From Fibrella arboris (GTDB lineage Bacteria > Bacteroidota > Bacteroidia > Cytophagales > Spirosomataceae), in assembly GCF_041321095.1 (NCBI RefSeq), contig NZ_JBGGWE010000004.1:1-64000 (forward strand): a DNA stretch of 64,000 bases, read 5' to 3'. The notes below the pieces were generated by a model, which was given only the letters and a program-made list of their open reading frames with translations, did no database searches and was not told the DNA's origin. A program made the translations under genes and the position numbers. Positions 44,644-52,698 of the stretch are shown here, piece after piece. Positions within the stretch are counted from its first letter, which is position 1. Each line of letters begins with the position of its first letter.

Positions 44644-46866
44644 ATGCATACCCTTTTCATCATCAGTCTTTTATGCCTGCCATTCATTGGGCAGGCACAA
44701 AAAATAACGGGGCGGATACAAGCCATCGAAAAAGGACAACCCATACCCCTTCCCGGCGCGGCGGTCTATTGGTCGGGCGGTATCTACGTCACGGCTGCCG
44801 ACTCCAGTGGCACCTTCTCGATCGACACGACTGGTACAACCAATCGACTCGTTGTTAGCTATGTAGGTTACCAGCCAGATACGTTGGTCGTCAACAACTT
44901 TTCGGTGCCGTTGACGGTCACGCTCAAGGCCACTCAGCAACTGAATGAGGTAGTTGTAACGGCGGGCAATACGCAGATCGACCGGCTGAATCCGATCCAG
45001 ACGGAGGTGCTGACCCAGCGGACACTGGCCAAGGCAGCCTGTTGCAACCTCTCCGAAAGCTTTGAGACCAACGCATCGGTGAGTGTGTCCTACGCCGATG
45101 CCGTGACGGGTGCTAAGCAAATCCAGTTTCTTGGCCTGGGCGGTCAGTATGTACAGACAAACGTTGAGAACGTACCTACGATTCGGGGCCTGGCCACCAC
45201 CTTTGGGCTCAACTATATTCCGGGCACCTGGATCACCAGCATCGACATCGGTAAAGGTGCGGGCTCGGTTGTCAATGGCTACGAGGCGATGAGCGGGCAG
45301 ATGAACGTAGAGCTTCGCAAGCCAGAGTACCGTGCCGAAACCAAAATGCCCAACGTACTACTCAACGGGTACGTCAATGCCTTCGGGCGGGTTGAAGGTA
45401 ACGTCAATTATTCGCAGGCCCTTTCCGACAAATGGAGTATCGGTGCGTTGGGCCACGTCAGTGCCTTGCGCCATGAACTGGACGGTAATGGCGATCAGTT
45501 TCGGGATCTGCCCCTGTATACGCAGTACAATGGTGTGATGCGGGCCAAGTACAGCTCGGAACGCTGGATGACCCAGTTTGGCGTCAAAGCCCTGTCGGAA
45601 GATCGGGACGGAGGGCAGCTGAGCAGCGCGGGGGCTTACCGGTACGGCTTTACGAACACGACCCGGCGCACCGAGGTATTCAGCAAAACGGCCCGTCTGT
45701 TTCCCGATCAGCCTTATCGAGGCCTGGGGCTTATTCTGAGCGCCACCTGGCACAACCAGGAATCGAGCTTCGGGCTCCGACCTTATACGGGCAACCAGCA
45801 GTCGGTATACGGCAACCTGATCTACCAGACAATCATCGGTACGACTAACAATACGATCAAAACAGGCGTCAGTTACCTGCTCGACAATTACCACGAACGG
45901 TACGTAGCCCAACCCCTCGACCGGTTTGAGTCGGTACCCGGCGCCTTTTTGGAGTACACTTATACGTACCCGGAACGCTTCGCGCTGGTGATTGGTAACC
46001 GCCTGGATGCCCACAATCTGTATGGTCTGCAATGGACGCCCCGGCTCCACCTGAAATACCATATTCATGGCCAGTTGACGCTTCGTGCCTCGGCCGGGCG
46101 GGGCTGGCGCGTTCCGAATCAGATTGCCGAAAATTATGGCTACCTGGTATCAGCGCGGGGGGTGTTTCTAAATCAGAACGTGCGGCCCGAGATTGCCTGG
46201 ACATATACCGCAGGCATCACCAACGAATTCCTGCTATTTGGTAAAAAGGCTACGCTTGTGATCGATGCCAGCCGAACTGATTTCCAGAATCAGTTGATCG
46301 TTGATGCCGATCAGCCACGCAGTTTGCTGTTTTATAACCTGTCAGGAAGGTCATACGCCAACAGCTTCCAGGCGGAGTTGACCGTTTCTCCCTTCAAACG
46401 GACCGAGGTCAAGGCGGCCTACCGCCTGTTTGATGCCCGGCAAAGTATGGGTGCGCCGCTGGGCGAAAATGTGCTCATGCCCCGCATGATGGTTAGCCGC
46501 GATCGGGTCTTGCTAAATGCCGCGTATGCCCTGCCCTACGACAAGTGGAAATTTGATGTCACCTTGCAATGGAACGGCCCGAAACGCCTGCCCGATGCCG
46601 ACGAAACGCATACCCACTCCACCTACTCGTCGATGGTCTGGTATTATTCGCCCTCCTTCGTCAACCTCAACGCCCAGCTGACGCGCAGTTTCCGCAGCTG
46701 GCAGGTCTACCTGGGCGGCGAGAACCTGACCAATTACCGGCAGCCAAACCCGATCATCGGCGCGGCTGATCCATTCGGCACTAATTTCGACGCCGCCGGG
46801 CAAAACTGGGGACCTATAACCGGAGCGATGGTGTACGCCGGCTTCCGATTCACGATTGAACCATGA
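44644..46866 (+). CDS. TonB-dependent receptor, metal-associated
   Basis: 740 residues from the ATG at 44644 (signal peptide MHTLFIISLLCLPFIGQAQ). Residues ~20-105 are a carboxypeptidase-like regulatory (CarboxypepD) domain (ITGRIQAIEKGQPIPLPGAA); ~115-240 is the plug (TLAKAACCNLSESFETN, IRGLATTF, GYEAMSGQMNVEL); then a 22-strand barrel ending GFRFTIEP. Imports a metal complex or similar across the outer membrane using TonB. Flanking CxxC and HMA genes suggest copper or a related metal. Confidence 0.93.
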   Translation: MHTLFIISLLCLPFIGQAQKITGRIQAIEKGQPIPLPGAAVYWSGGIYVTAADSSGTFSIDTTGTTNRLVVSYVGYQPDTLVVNNFSVPLTVTLKATQQLNEVVVTAGNTQIDRLNPIQTEVLTQRTLAKAACCNLSESFETNASVSVSYADAVTGAKQIQFLGLGGQYVQTNVENVPTIRGLATTFGLNYIPGTWITSIDIGKGAGSVVNGYEAMSGQMNVELRKPEYRAETKMPNVLLNGYVNAFGRVEGNVNYSQALSDKWSIGALGHVSALRHELDGNGDQFRDLPLYTQYNGVMRAKYSSERWMTQFGVKALSEDRDGGQLSSAGAYRYGFTNTTRRTEVFSKTARLFPDQPYRGLGLILSATWHNQESSFGLRPYTGNQQSVYGNLIYQTIIGTTNNTIKTGVSYLLDNYHERYVAQPLDRFESVPGAFLEYTYTYPERFALVIGNRLDAHNLYGLQWTPRLHLKYHIHGQLTLRASAGRGWRVPNQIAENYGYLVSARGVFLNQNVRPEIAWTYTAGITNEFLLFGKKATLVIDASRTDFQNQLIVDADQPRSLLFYNLSGRSYANSFQAELTVSPFKRTEVKAAYRLFDARQSMGAPLGENVLMPRMMVSRDRVLLNAAYALPYDKWKFDVTLQWNGPKRLPDADETHTHSTYSSMVWYYSPSFVNLNAQLTRSFRSWQVYLGGENLTNYRQPNPIIGAADPFGTNFDAAGQNWGPITGAMVYAGFRFTIEP

Positions 46867-47426
46867 CCGAACTGCTCATAAAAGGTATGGTTTGCGACCG
46901 CTGCCGACGGGCAGTTGCCCGCGACCTTGTTCAGCTGGGGCTCACAGTCGGGGCGGTTGAGCTGGGCCGGGTAGAGGTACTGCAATGGCCCGACAAAGTA
47001 AGCCAGGAGACCATACGGACGACCTTGCAGGCCGAGGGTTTCGACCTGATCGATGATCCAAAAACTAGCCTCGCCGAACAAATCAAAGGCCTGCTGATCA
47101 ACGAGGTACACCACGTTCACCAACGGCCAGACTACCAGAACATGTCTGATTTTCTGAGCTACAAACTGGGCTATGACTATTCTTATCTGAGTCAGCTTTT
47201 TTCGGCGCAGACAGGAACAACCATCGAGCGGTTTTTAATCCTGCAAAAGATCGAACGGGCAAAAGAATTGTTACAGTACGGAGAGAGGCGTATCGCCGAC
47301 ATTGCCTTCGACTTGGGCTACAGCAGCGTACCCCATTTCAGTAACCAGTTCAGGTCCATTGTGGGCAGTACACCCGCCCGGTTTCGTAAAGTGCCTGCGG
47401 GCCGGCAGACGCTCGACACGCTCTGA
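46863..47426 (+). CDS. AraC-family regulator with N-terminal CxxC metal-binding-like domain
   Basis: 187 residues. An N-terminal ferredoxin-like region (LLIKGMVCDRCRRAVARDLV, ~1-60) carries CDRC, like a degenerate heavy-metal-associated domain. The C-terminal AraC double HTH (~90-180) shows SQLFSAQTGTTIERFLILQK and IADIAFDLGYSSVPHFSNQF. The start overlaps the TonB stop (ATGA). A transcriptional regulator that senses metal through the CxxC and controls this island is inferred. Confidence 0.85.
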   Translation: MTELLIKGMVCDRCRRAVARDLVQLGLTVGAVELGRVEVLQWPDKVSQETIRTTLQAEGFDLIDDPKTSLAEQIKGLLINEVHHVHQRPDYQNMSDFLSYKLGYDYSYLSQLFSAQTGTTIERFLILQKIERAKELLQYGERRIADIAFDLGYSSVPHFSNQFRSIVGSTPARFRKVPAGRQTLDTL

Positions 47427-47488
47427 TCAGGCCAAAAAGATGTAAGTCAGGGCCGGAATTCTGTAAAACTCCGGTCAAACGTACCCCA

Positions 47489-47496
47489 TACCTTTG
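47489..47496 (+). promoter_or_regulatory. -7 box (TACCTTTG) before the HMA-MauE gene
   Basis: TAnnTTTG match 53 bp before the ATG at 47549. Confidence 0.5.
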
Positions 47497-47548
47497 TTTC
47501 GCTGATCAATGTCTTTACCCCGACCGTCAGCTCCAGACAAGCATAACC

Positions 47549-48331
47549 ATGATTCATACCTATAAACTCAATGGTATGCACTGCGTCTCCTGCGTTGAGC
47601 GCGTGCAGGAAGCCCTTCAGGACGTGGAGGGCGTTAAGAAGGCGGCTGTTTCGCTGACGCCACCGGAAGCGATCGTCAGCATGGCCCACCCCATCGACAC
47701 GGCAGTACTCGATACAGCAGTGCGCCAAGCAGGGGCCTATTCGCTGACCGATGAAGTGCAGGTGATCAACACCATGGGCACGAGTCATCAGCCACAGAAA
47801 ATCGATGTGATGACCGCTTCGGTGGCGGCTACAGCCGAATCGCTGGCCGAGCCGTCGGTAACCACCTACAAGCCGCTCCTGATCATCCTGGCCTTTATTC
47901 TCGGCGTAACTGCCCTGATCGAATTGCGCCTGGGTACGTTCGATGGCATGCGGGCGATGGGTACGTTCATGGCGGGCTTCTTTCTAATTTTTTCCTTCTT
48001 TAAACTGCTTGACGTCAAGGGTTTTGCCAGTAGCTACCGCATGTACGATATTGTGGCAAAAGCAATTCCCGGCTACGGGTACGTCTATCCCTTCCTTGAG
48101 CTAGCCCTCGGCGCTGCCTACCTGACCGGCTTCAATCCGGTGCTGACCAACTGGGTAACGCTGGTTGTCATGAGCGTCAGCCTGGTTGGCGTTGTGCAAA
48201 GCGTGCTGGACAAACGTAAAATCCGCTGTGCCTGTCTGGGGTCCGTCTTCAACCTGCCCATGACAACCGTTACCATCATTGAAGACAGCCTGATGATCGG
48301 GATGGCGGCCCTCATGCTGGGCGCACTGTAG
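47549..48331 (+). CDS. HMA-domain plus MauE/DoxX-like membrane protein
   Basis: 260 residues. An N-terminal HMA domain (~1-65) with GMHCVSCVERV (CxxC), then a linker, and four membrane helices (~108-125, 135-150, 175-195, 205-220) of the MauE/methylamine-utilisation type with KIRCACLGSVFNLP at the end, a conserved Cys-x-Cys redox pair. Likely moves metal or reducing power across the inner membrane. It is the first gene after a promoter. Confidence 0.85.
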   Translation: MIHTYKLNGMHCVSCVERVQEALQDVEGVKKAAVSLTPPEAIVSMAHPIDTAVLDTAVRQAGAYSLTDEVQVINTMGTSHQPQKIDVMTASVAATAESLAEPSVTTYKPLLIILAFILGVTALIELRLGTFDGMRAMGTFMAGFFLIFSFFKLLDVKGFASSYRMYDIVAKAIPGYGYVYPFLELALGAAYLTGFNPVLTNWVTLVVMSVSLVGVVQSVLDKRKIRCACLGSVFNLPMTTVTIIEDSLMIGMAALMLGAL

Positions 48332-48482
48332 TTTTCAGGCTGTCTGGTCTTAGTGCCCTTATGTATTGCGCAACGACCCCATGAAAACGGGTGCAATCAA
48401 TCCAGCCCTGCTGGCTAGTCGGCTCTATACCCTATGGTTAACTCGCTTGAACATAGTACAAACTATAAACCCAATACCCGTT

Positions 48483-48839
48483 ATGACTGACATGACTCAC
48501 GCCCAAAACCACACCGACACCTGTTTTGAGTGTGCCGAAGCCTGCGAACGTTGCGCCACCGCCTGCCTGGAAATGGGCGACCAGGACAGCCAGCATCACA
48601 ACATGACTGCCTGCATCAAACTATGTCGTGACTGCGCCGACATCTGTACCCTCTGTGGAAGGCTCGAAGCACGTGGCTCTCAATTCATGCAGCAATACAT
48701 GCAACTTTGTGCCGACGTTTGCGAAGCTTGCGCCACAGAATGCGAAAAACACGCGGATCACCATGCCCATTGTAAGGCTTGTGCTGAAGCCTGCCGCCGG
48801 TGTGCAGCGGAATGCCGCGCCATGGCGAACCAGATGTAA
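48483..48839 (+). CDS. Four-helix-bundle copper-binding protein (Csp/DUF326-like)
   Basis: 118 residues from the ATG at 48483 (MTDMTHAQNHTDTCFECAEA). About 17 Cys arranged as CxxxC/CxxC along helices (ACERCATACLEMGD, LCRDCADICTLC, ADVCEACATECEKH, CKACAEACRRCAAE), the pattern of copper storage proteins that bind many Cu(I) ions. A cytosolic form is inferred since no signal peptide is seen. In-frame sequence upstream is not conserved. Confidence 0.9.
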   Translation: MTDMTHAQNHTDTCFECAEACERCATACLEMGDQDSQHHNMTACIKLCRDCADICTLCGRLEARGSQFMQQYMQLCADVCEACATECEKHADHHAHCKACAEACRRCAAECRAMANQM

Positions 48840-48914
48840 GCCGCTGTTTGTTAAGTCGCTATACAACCAGCCAACCAACTATTTACCTACTTTCATACCG
48901 TAAAACCGATTACG

Positions 48915-49268
48915 ATGAACCGCAACCTATTTCTGAGCAGCCTGATGGCGCTAACCCTGGGCGGAACAGCCCTACTCGCCGCCGACGATAAAGACAAAGA
49001 AGTAAAAATTAAGACGTCGGCAATCTGCGAGATGTGCAAAGCCCGGATTGAAAAGAATCTCGCTTTTGAAAAAGGCGTAAAGGAGGCCGTACTGGATGTT
49101 GATTCTAAAGTGGTGACGATTAAATACAATCCCGCCAAAACCGACGTCACGAAGCTAAAAGCGAATATTACCAAGACCGGTTATGATGCCGATGAAGTAG
49201 CGGCCGACCCCAAAGGGTACGATAAGCTGCCCAGCTGCTGCAAAAAAGGCGGCATGGCGCACCATTGA
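48915..49268 (+). CDS. Secreted heavy-metal-associated (HMA) domain protein
   Basis: 117 residues. Signal peptide (LFLSSLMALTLGGTALLA), then an HMA domain with IKTSAICEMCKARIEKNL (CxxC) and LKANITKTGYDAD. The tail SCCKKGGMAHH adds Cys and His ligands. A periplasmic metal chaperone for the island is inferred. Confidence 0.9.
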   Translation: MNRNLFLSSLMALTLGGTALLAADDKDKEVKIKTSAICEMCKARIEKNLAFEKGVKEAVLDVDSKVVTIKYNPAKTDVTKLKANITKTGYDADEVAADPKGYDKLPSCCKKGGMAHH

Positions 49269-49374
49269 GGGAAAGGAGAAACGGAGGAAGGAGGAAAGGG
49301 AGCTGCCGCTTGAATACGCTAGCGGCAGCTCCCTTTCCTCCTTCCTCCCTTTCCTCCGTTTCTCCTTTCCCTCT
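49266..49374. terminator. Purine/pyrimidine hairpin between convergent genes
   Basis: GAGGGAAAGGAGAAACGG.. pairs with ..CCGTTTCTCCTTTCCCTC; inner stem AGCTGCCGCT / AGCGGCAGCT; the right arm has a ~9-bp extra CTTTCCTCC. Serves the HMA and M23 genes as a two-way terminator. Same family as the insert in nspC. Confidence 0.75.
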
Positions 49375-50431
49375 AATTTACCCGCAGCTTCTGACCGGCG
49401 CGCAGGCGTGACCGTGAAGACATGTGATTGCGTTCGGCCAGCTTGCTCAGCGACAGACCGTAACGACTGGCAATTGACGAGAGCGTCTCGCCAGAACGTA
49501 CCTTGTGCAGTACAGTACGCTTGAACTTTGGTTTGAATGACAGTTCCGACGACCGGCTACCGCCCCGCAGGTGATCCCAAACGGAGGGGGTCAGCAGGAA
49601 GTGGTCAGAAATAATCGTGTTGGCCGGAAAGCTGTAAATATTGATCGGGGCAAAGGGATTGCCTTCATACCGCGTTTCGAAGTGCAGATGCGGCCCAGAG
49701 CTACGGCCGGTGCTGCCACCCAGACCGATCTGATCACCTGCCTTGATCAGTTGGCCATCAGTAACCAGTTGTTTAGACAGATGGCCGTACAGTGTTTCGA
49801 GACCATTGTAATGGCGAATCAGCACAAAACGGCCATAGCCATTACCATCCCAGCCAACCACCCGGACAATGCCGTCAAACGCAGAGTACACCGGATCGCC
49901 CGTATCCAGATCCAGGTCGACGCCAGTATGCCAGCGCCCCCAACGAAAGCCAAACTGAGAGGTTAATAGTCCCTGATCGAGGGGCGCCGACCAGTAATGG
50001 TTGGCTTTAGGATCGTATAGTTTCAGGTCAACAACCTGATCGAAGTCACGGGGATCAATATTGTAGGGATCAATACTGCGCGAGTCCCAAACGGCGTAGT
50101 AATCGGCAATTTTCACCCATTCGTCGCCCACCTGCATCGAGTCGATCACTTCATTGACCGTGATTTCGCCCTGATCGATGCTACTGGTGTCTTCACTGAC
50201 GACCGGGTTCAGCTCCTTCTTTGGTTCAAACTGGCTGTTGAACCGAAGCTGGGTCGACTCCTGTTCGAACACATCCTCTACCTTTTGGGGGGTAGGCGTG
50301 GGTGCGTTGTTTTTTGTTTTCGGCGTAAACTTCGTATCGTTTTTAAAACGCCCCCTTTCCTGTGCCTGTGCGGTTACGGTCGCGTACAGACTTCCAACGG
50401 CTAATAGCCAGGTAAATACTGTTTTTTTCAT
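49373..50431 (-). CDS. M23 peptidase with LysM domain
   Basis: 352 residues with a signal peptide (FTWLLAVGSLYATVTAQAQ). The M23 LytM/DD-endopeptidase domain (~160-260): FGFRWGRWHTGVDLD (Hx...D zinc site) and GLETLYGHL..., SSGPHLHFETR (HxH). A C-terminal LysM (~305-352): HKVRSGETLSSIASRYGLSL. Cleaves peptidoglycan cross-links during growth or division. It starts 107 bp from the end of trxB on the same strand. Confidence 0.95.
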   Translation of the reverse strand: MKKTVFTWLLAVGSLYATVTAQAQERGRFKNDTKFTPKTKNNAPTPTPQKVEDVFEQESTQLRFNSQFEPKKELNPVVSEDTSSIDQGEITVNEVIDSMQVGDEWVKIADYYAVWDSRSIDPYNIDPRDFDQVVDLKLYDPKANHYWSAPLDQGLLTSQFGFRWGRWHTGVDLDLDTGDPVYSAFDGIVRVVGWDGNGYGRFVLIRHYNGLETLYGHLSKQLVTDGQLIKAGDQIGLGGSTGRSSGPHLHFETRYEGNPFAPINIYSFPANTIISDHFLLTPSVWDHLRGGSRSSELSFKPKFKRTVLHKVRSGETLSSIASRYGLSLSKLAERNHMSSRSRLRAGQKLRVN

Positions 50432-50444
50432 TCAACGATAAAAA

Positions 50445-50525
50445 ATGAAAGAAACCATAAACGCAGGCAACGGGGCTGTAGGTGGGGCTGTAGCGGCCGG
50501 GTTGTCTGCGTTTATGGTTTCTTTC
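50445..50525 (-). terminator. Perfect 22-bp hairpin after trxB
   Basis: GAAAGAAACCATAAACGCAG and its complement, separated by ~37 nt, then TTTCATTTTTTATC on the minus strand. Probable trxB terminator. Confidence 0.75.
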
Positions 50526-50537
50526 GTGTCTAGTAGG

Positions 50538-51560
50538 TTAGCTTATAACCGGTTCGCTGATTGCCAGATCGACACCAGCGGTGGTTCCGTTTGCCGATTT
50601 AGGCCCTTCCTGCATGTCCAGGGTAACCAGGTACCGTTCGGCATCGAGCGCCGCCATACAACCCGTACCCGCCGCCGTAATGGCCTGCCGGTAAATGTTG
50701 TCCTGCGCATCGCCACAGGCAAACACACCAGGTACGTTCGTGCGCGTACTTCCTTTCTCGGTCTGAATATAGCCGTGGTCGTCGAGCGTTACGTAGCCTT
50801 TGAAAATGTCAGTATTGGGTTTATGACCGATCGCCACAAAGAAGCCAGTCACGTCAATAACGTGTTCTTCACCTGTTTGCGTATTCTTCAACCGGGCCCC
50901 TGTCACGCCATTATCGCCCAAAATTTCGAGGGTATCGGTGTGCCACAGGATCTCGATATTTTCTTTCGCCTTGATACGGGCCTGCATGAACCGCGACGCC
51001 CGCATTTCGCCACGACGGACGATCATGTAGACTTTCCGGCACAGATTAGACAGGTAGCTAGCCTCTTCGGCAGCTGTGTCACCGGCGCCCACGATGGCTA
51101 CGTCCTGATTCCGGAAAAAGAAACCGTCACAGACGGCACAGGCTGATACGCCATGGCCGTTTAGCCGCATTTCAGAGGGCAAACCCAGCCATTTAGCCGA
51201 TGCACCCGTTGAGATAATAACACTGTCGGCCGTCAGTTCATGGGTATCATCAACCCATACGCGATGGGGACGACCGGGACCGGGGTTTTCAACAAATTCA
51301 ACTTTGGTCACCAGCCCGTAGCGGACATCGGTACCAAAACGCCGGGCCTGCGTTTCCAGGTCCTGCATCATCTGCGGGCCCTGTACGCCTTCTGGATAAC
51401 CGGGGAAATTATCTACTTCAGTCGTAATCGTCAGTTGTCCACCTGGTTGGCCGCCCTGATACAGTACGGGTTTCAGGTTAGCGCGAGACGCATAGATAGC
51501 AGCCGTGTAGCCAGCCGGGCCAGAGCCAATAATCAGACAATGAACGTGTTCGGGAGTCAT
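50538..51560 (-). CDS. trxB: Thioredoxin-disulfide reductase
   Basis: 340 residues from the ATG at 51560. FAD-binding GSGPAGYTAA (~12-21), the redox pair CAVC (Cys141, Cys144 in ACAVCDG), NADPH-binding GAGDTAAEEA (~156-165), and the second FAD motif GVFACGDAQD. Reduces thioredoxin with NADPH. The longer frame from 51596 reads into the upstream gap. Monocistronic. Confidence 0.96.
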   Translation of the reverse strand: MTPEHVHCLIIGSGPAGYTAAIYASRANLKPVLYQGGQPGGQLTITTEVDNFPGYPEGVQGPQMMQDLETQARRFGTDVRYGLVTKVEFVENPGPGRPHRVWVDDTHELTADSVIISTGASAKWLGLPSEMRLNGHGVSACAVCDGFFFRNQDVAIVGAGDTAAEEASYLSNLCRKVYMIVRRGEMRASRFMQARIKAKENIEILWHTDTLEILGDNGVTGARLKNTQTGEEHVIDVTGFFVAIGHKPNTDIFKGYVTLDDHGYIQTEKGSTRTNVPGVFACGDAQDNIYRQAITAAGTGCMAALDAERYLVTLDMQEGPKSANGTTAGVDLAISEPVIS

Positions 51561-51710
51561 ATAAAATGCAGAAGTGTTCCTATAAAAACAGGCCATTAAA
51601 CGCGTATTTGGTTAATTGACCGGTAAGTAGAGAACACGTGCAAAGGTCAAAAAATTTCGCTACAAAGCCAAGTCTACTAGTCTACGAACCAACTCGATCC
51701 AGTAGGCCTA

Positions 51711-52550
51711 TTAGAAAGTGACTTTTCCGGCGGTCACAGCCTCGCCCCAAAACACGCTTGCCTGGCGGCTGAATTCGGCGGGAGAATCAGTTGTCAGGAA
51801 TTGTCGCCTGCCCTGTCGGCTACACTGTTCGGCTAGCTCAGGGTGACGCTGTAAGTAGTCGATCAGGCTTTGGGCTACAATTGGTCCCTGGCTGATGGGT
51901 CGGACTGTCGCAGGCAAATGGGCGTGCAGTTTAGGCAACAGCAATGGGTAGTGCGTACAGGCTAGCAGCACCGTATCGATTTGTGGGTCGCGAGCCACTA
52001 TCCGGTCAAGGTGCTGTTTCACGAAATAATCAGCCCCCGGCCGGGTCGACTCGCCGTTTTCGATGAGGGGCACCCACATTGGACACGCCTCCTGAGTGAT
52101 GGTCAATTCCGGGAAAAATTTCCCGATTTCTACCAGATACGACTCCGACGTGACGGTACCGTTGGTGGCCAGAATGCCAACGTGGCCGGTCTGCGAATAC
52201 TGCCCGATGATTTCGGCCGTAGGGCGGATCACACCCAGTACCCGGCGAGTGGGCAACGTACCTGGACCAGGGTAAAGCCGCGGCAAATCGAGTTGCTGAA
52301 TATTGCGCAGGGCTTTGGCAGAAGCCGTGTTACAGGCCACCACCACCAACCGGCACCCCTGCTCAAACAGGTACGTGACACACTCGAGCGTATACTCATA
52401 CACGGTCTCGAAAGATCGGGTACCGTAGGGCGTACGGGCATTATCGCCAAGGTAGAGGTAATCGTAGTCGGGCAGGGCCTTGACCAGCTCGCGAAGAACG
52501 GTCAAACCGCCGTAGCCAGAATCGAAGACACCGATAGGTTGATGAATCAA
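51711..52550 (-). CDS. murI: Glutamate racemase
   Basis: 279 residues, starting at a TTG (MIHQPIGVFDSGYGGLT; a stop lies just upstream and no ATG fits). Makes D-glutamate for peptidoglycan. Catalytic Cys73 (VVACNTASA) and Cys198 (LLACTHYP) and the start motif FDSGYGGLT are present. Divergent from the dehydratase gene across a palindromic promoter region. Confidence 0.95.
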   Translation of the reverse strand: MIHQPIGVFDSGYGGLTVLRELVKALPDYDYLYLGDNARTPYGTRSFETVYEYTLECVTYLFEQGCRLVVVACNTASAKALRNIQQLDLPRLYPGPGTLPTRRVLGVIRPTAEIIGQYSQTGHVGILATNGTVTSESYLVEIGKFFPELTITQEACPMWVPLIENGESTRPGADYFVKQHLDRIVARDPQIDTVLLACTHYPLLLPKLHAHLPATVRPISQGPIVAQSLIDYLQRHPELAEQCSRQGRRQFLTTDSPAEFSRQASVFWGEAVTAGKVTF

Positions 52551-52696
52551 AGTCTAGAAAGTCGTTTAAGTTCGAGTACAAAGTCTGAAAAATCAGCTTA
52601 TGGGTAAAGGTTTCGAGACCAATCAGCGCTCATTGCCTGACAAAGAAACGGCTTTCATGACTTTGTACTTTTTCAAAAACGACTTTCCAGACTAAA
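52551..52696. promoter_or_regulatory. Palindromic divergent promoter region murI/dehydratase
   Basis: AGTCTAGAAAGTCGTTT and AAACGACTTTCCAGACT bound the region, with AGTACAAAGTC / GACTTTGTACT inside, so each direction has the same GACTTTGTACT box ahead of a start codon. Confidence 0.55.
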
Positions 52697-52698
52697 TA

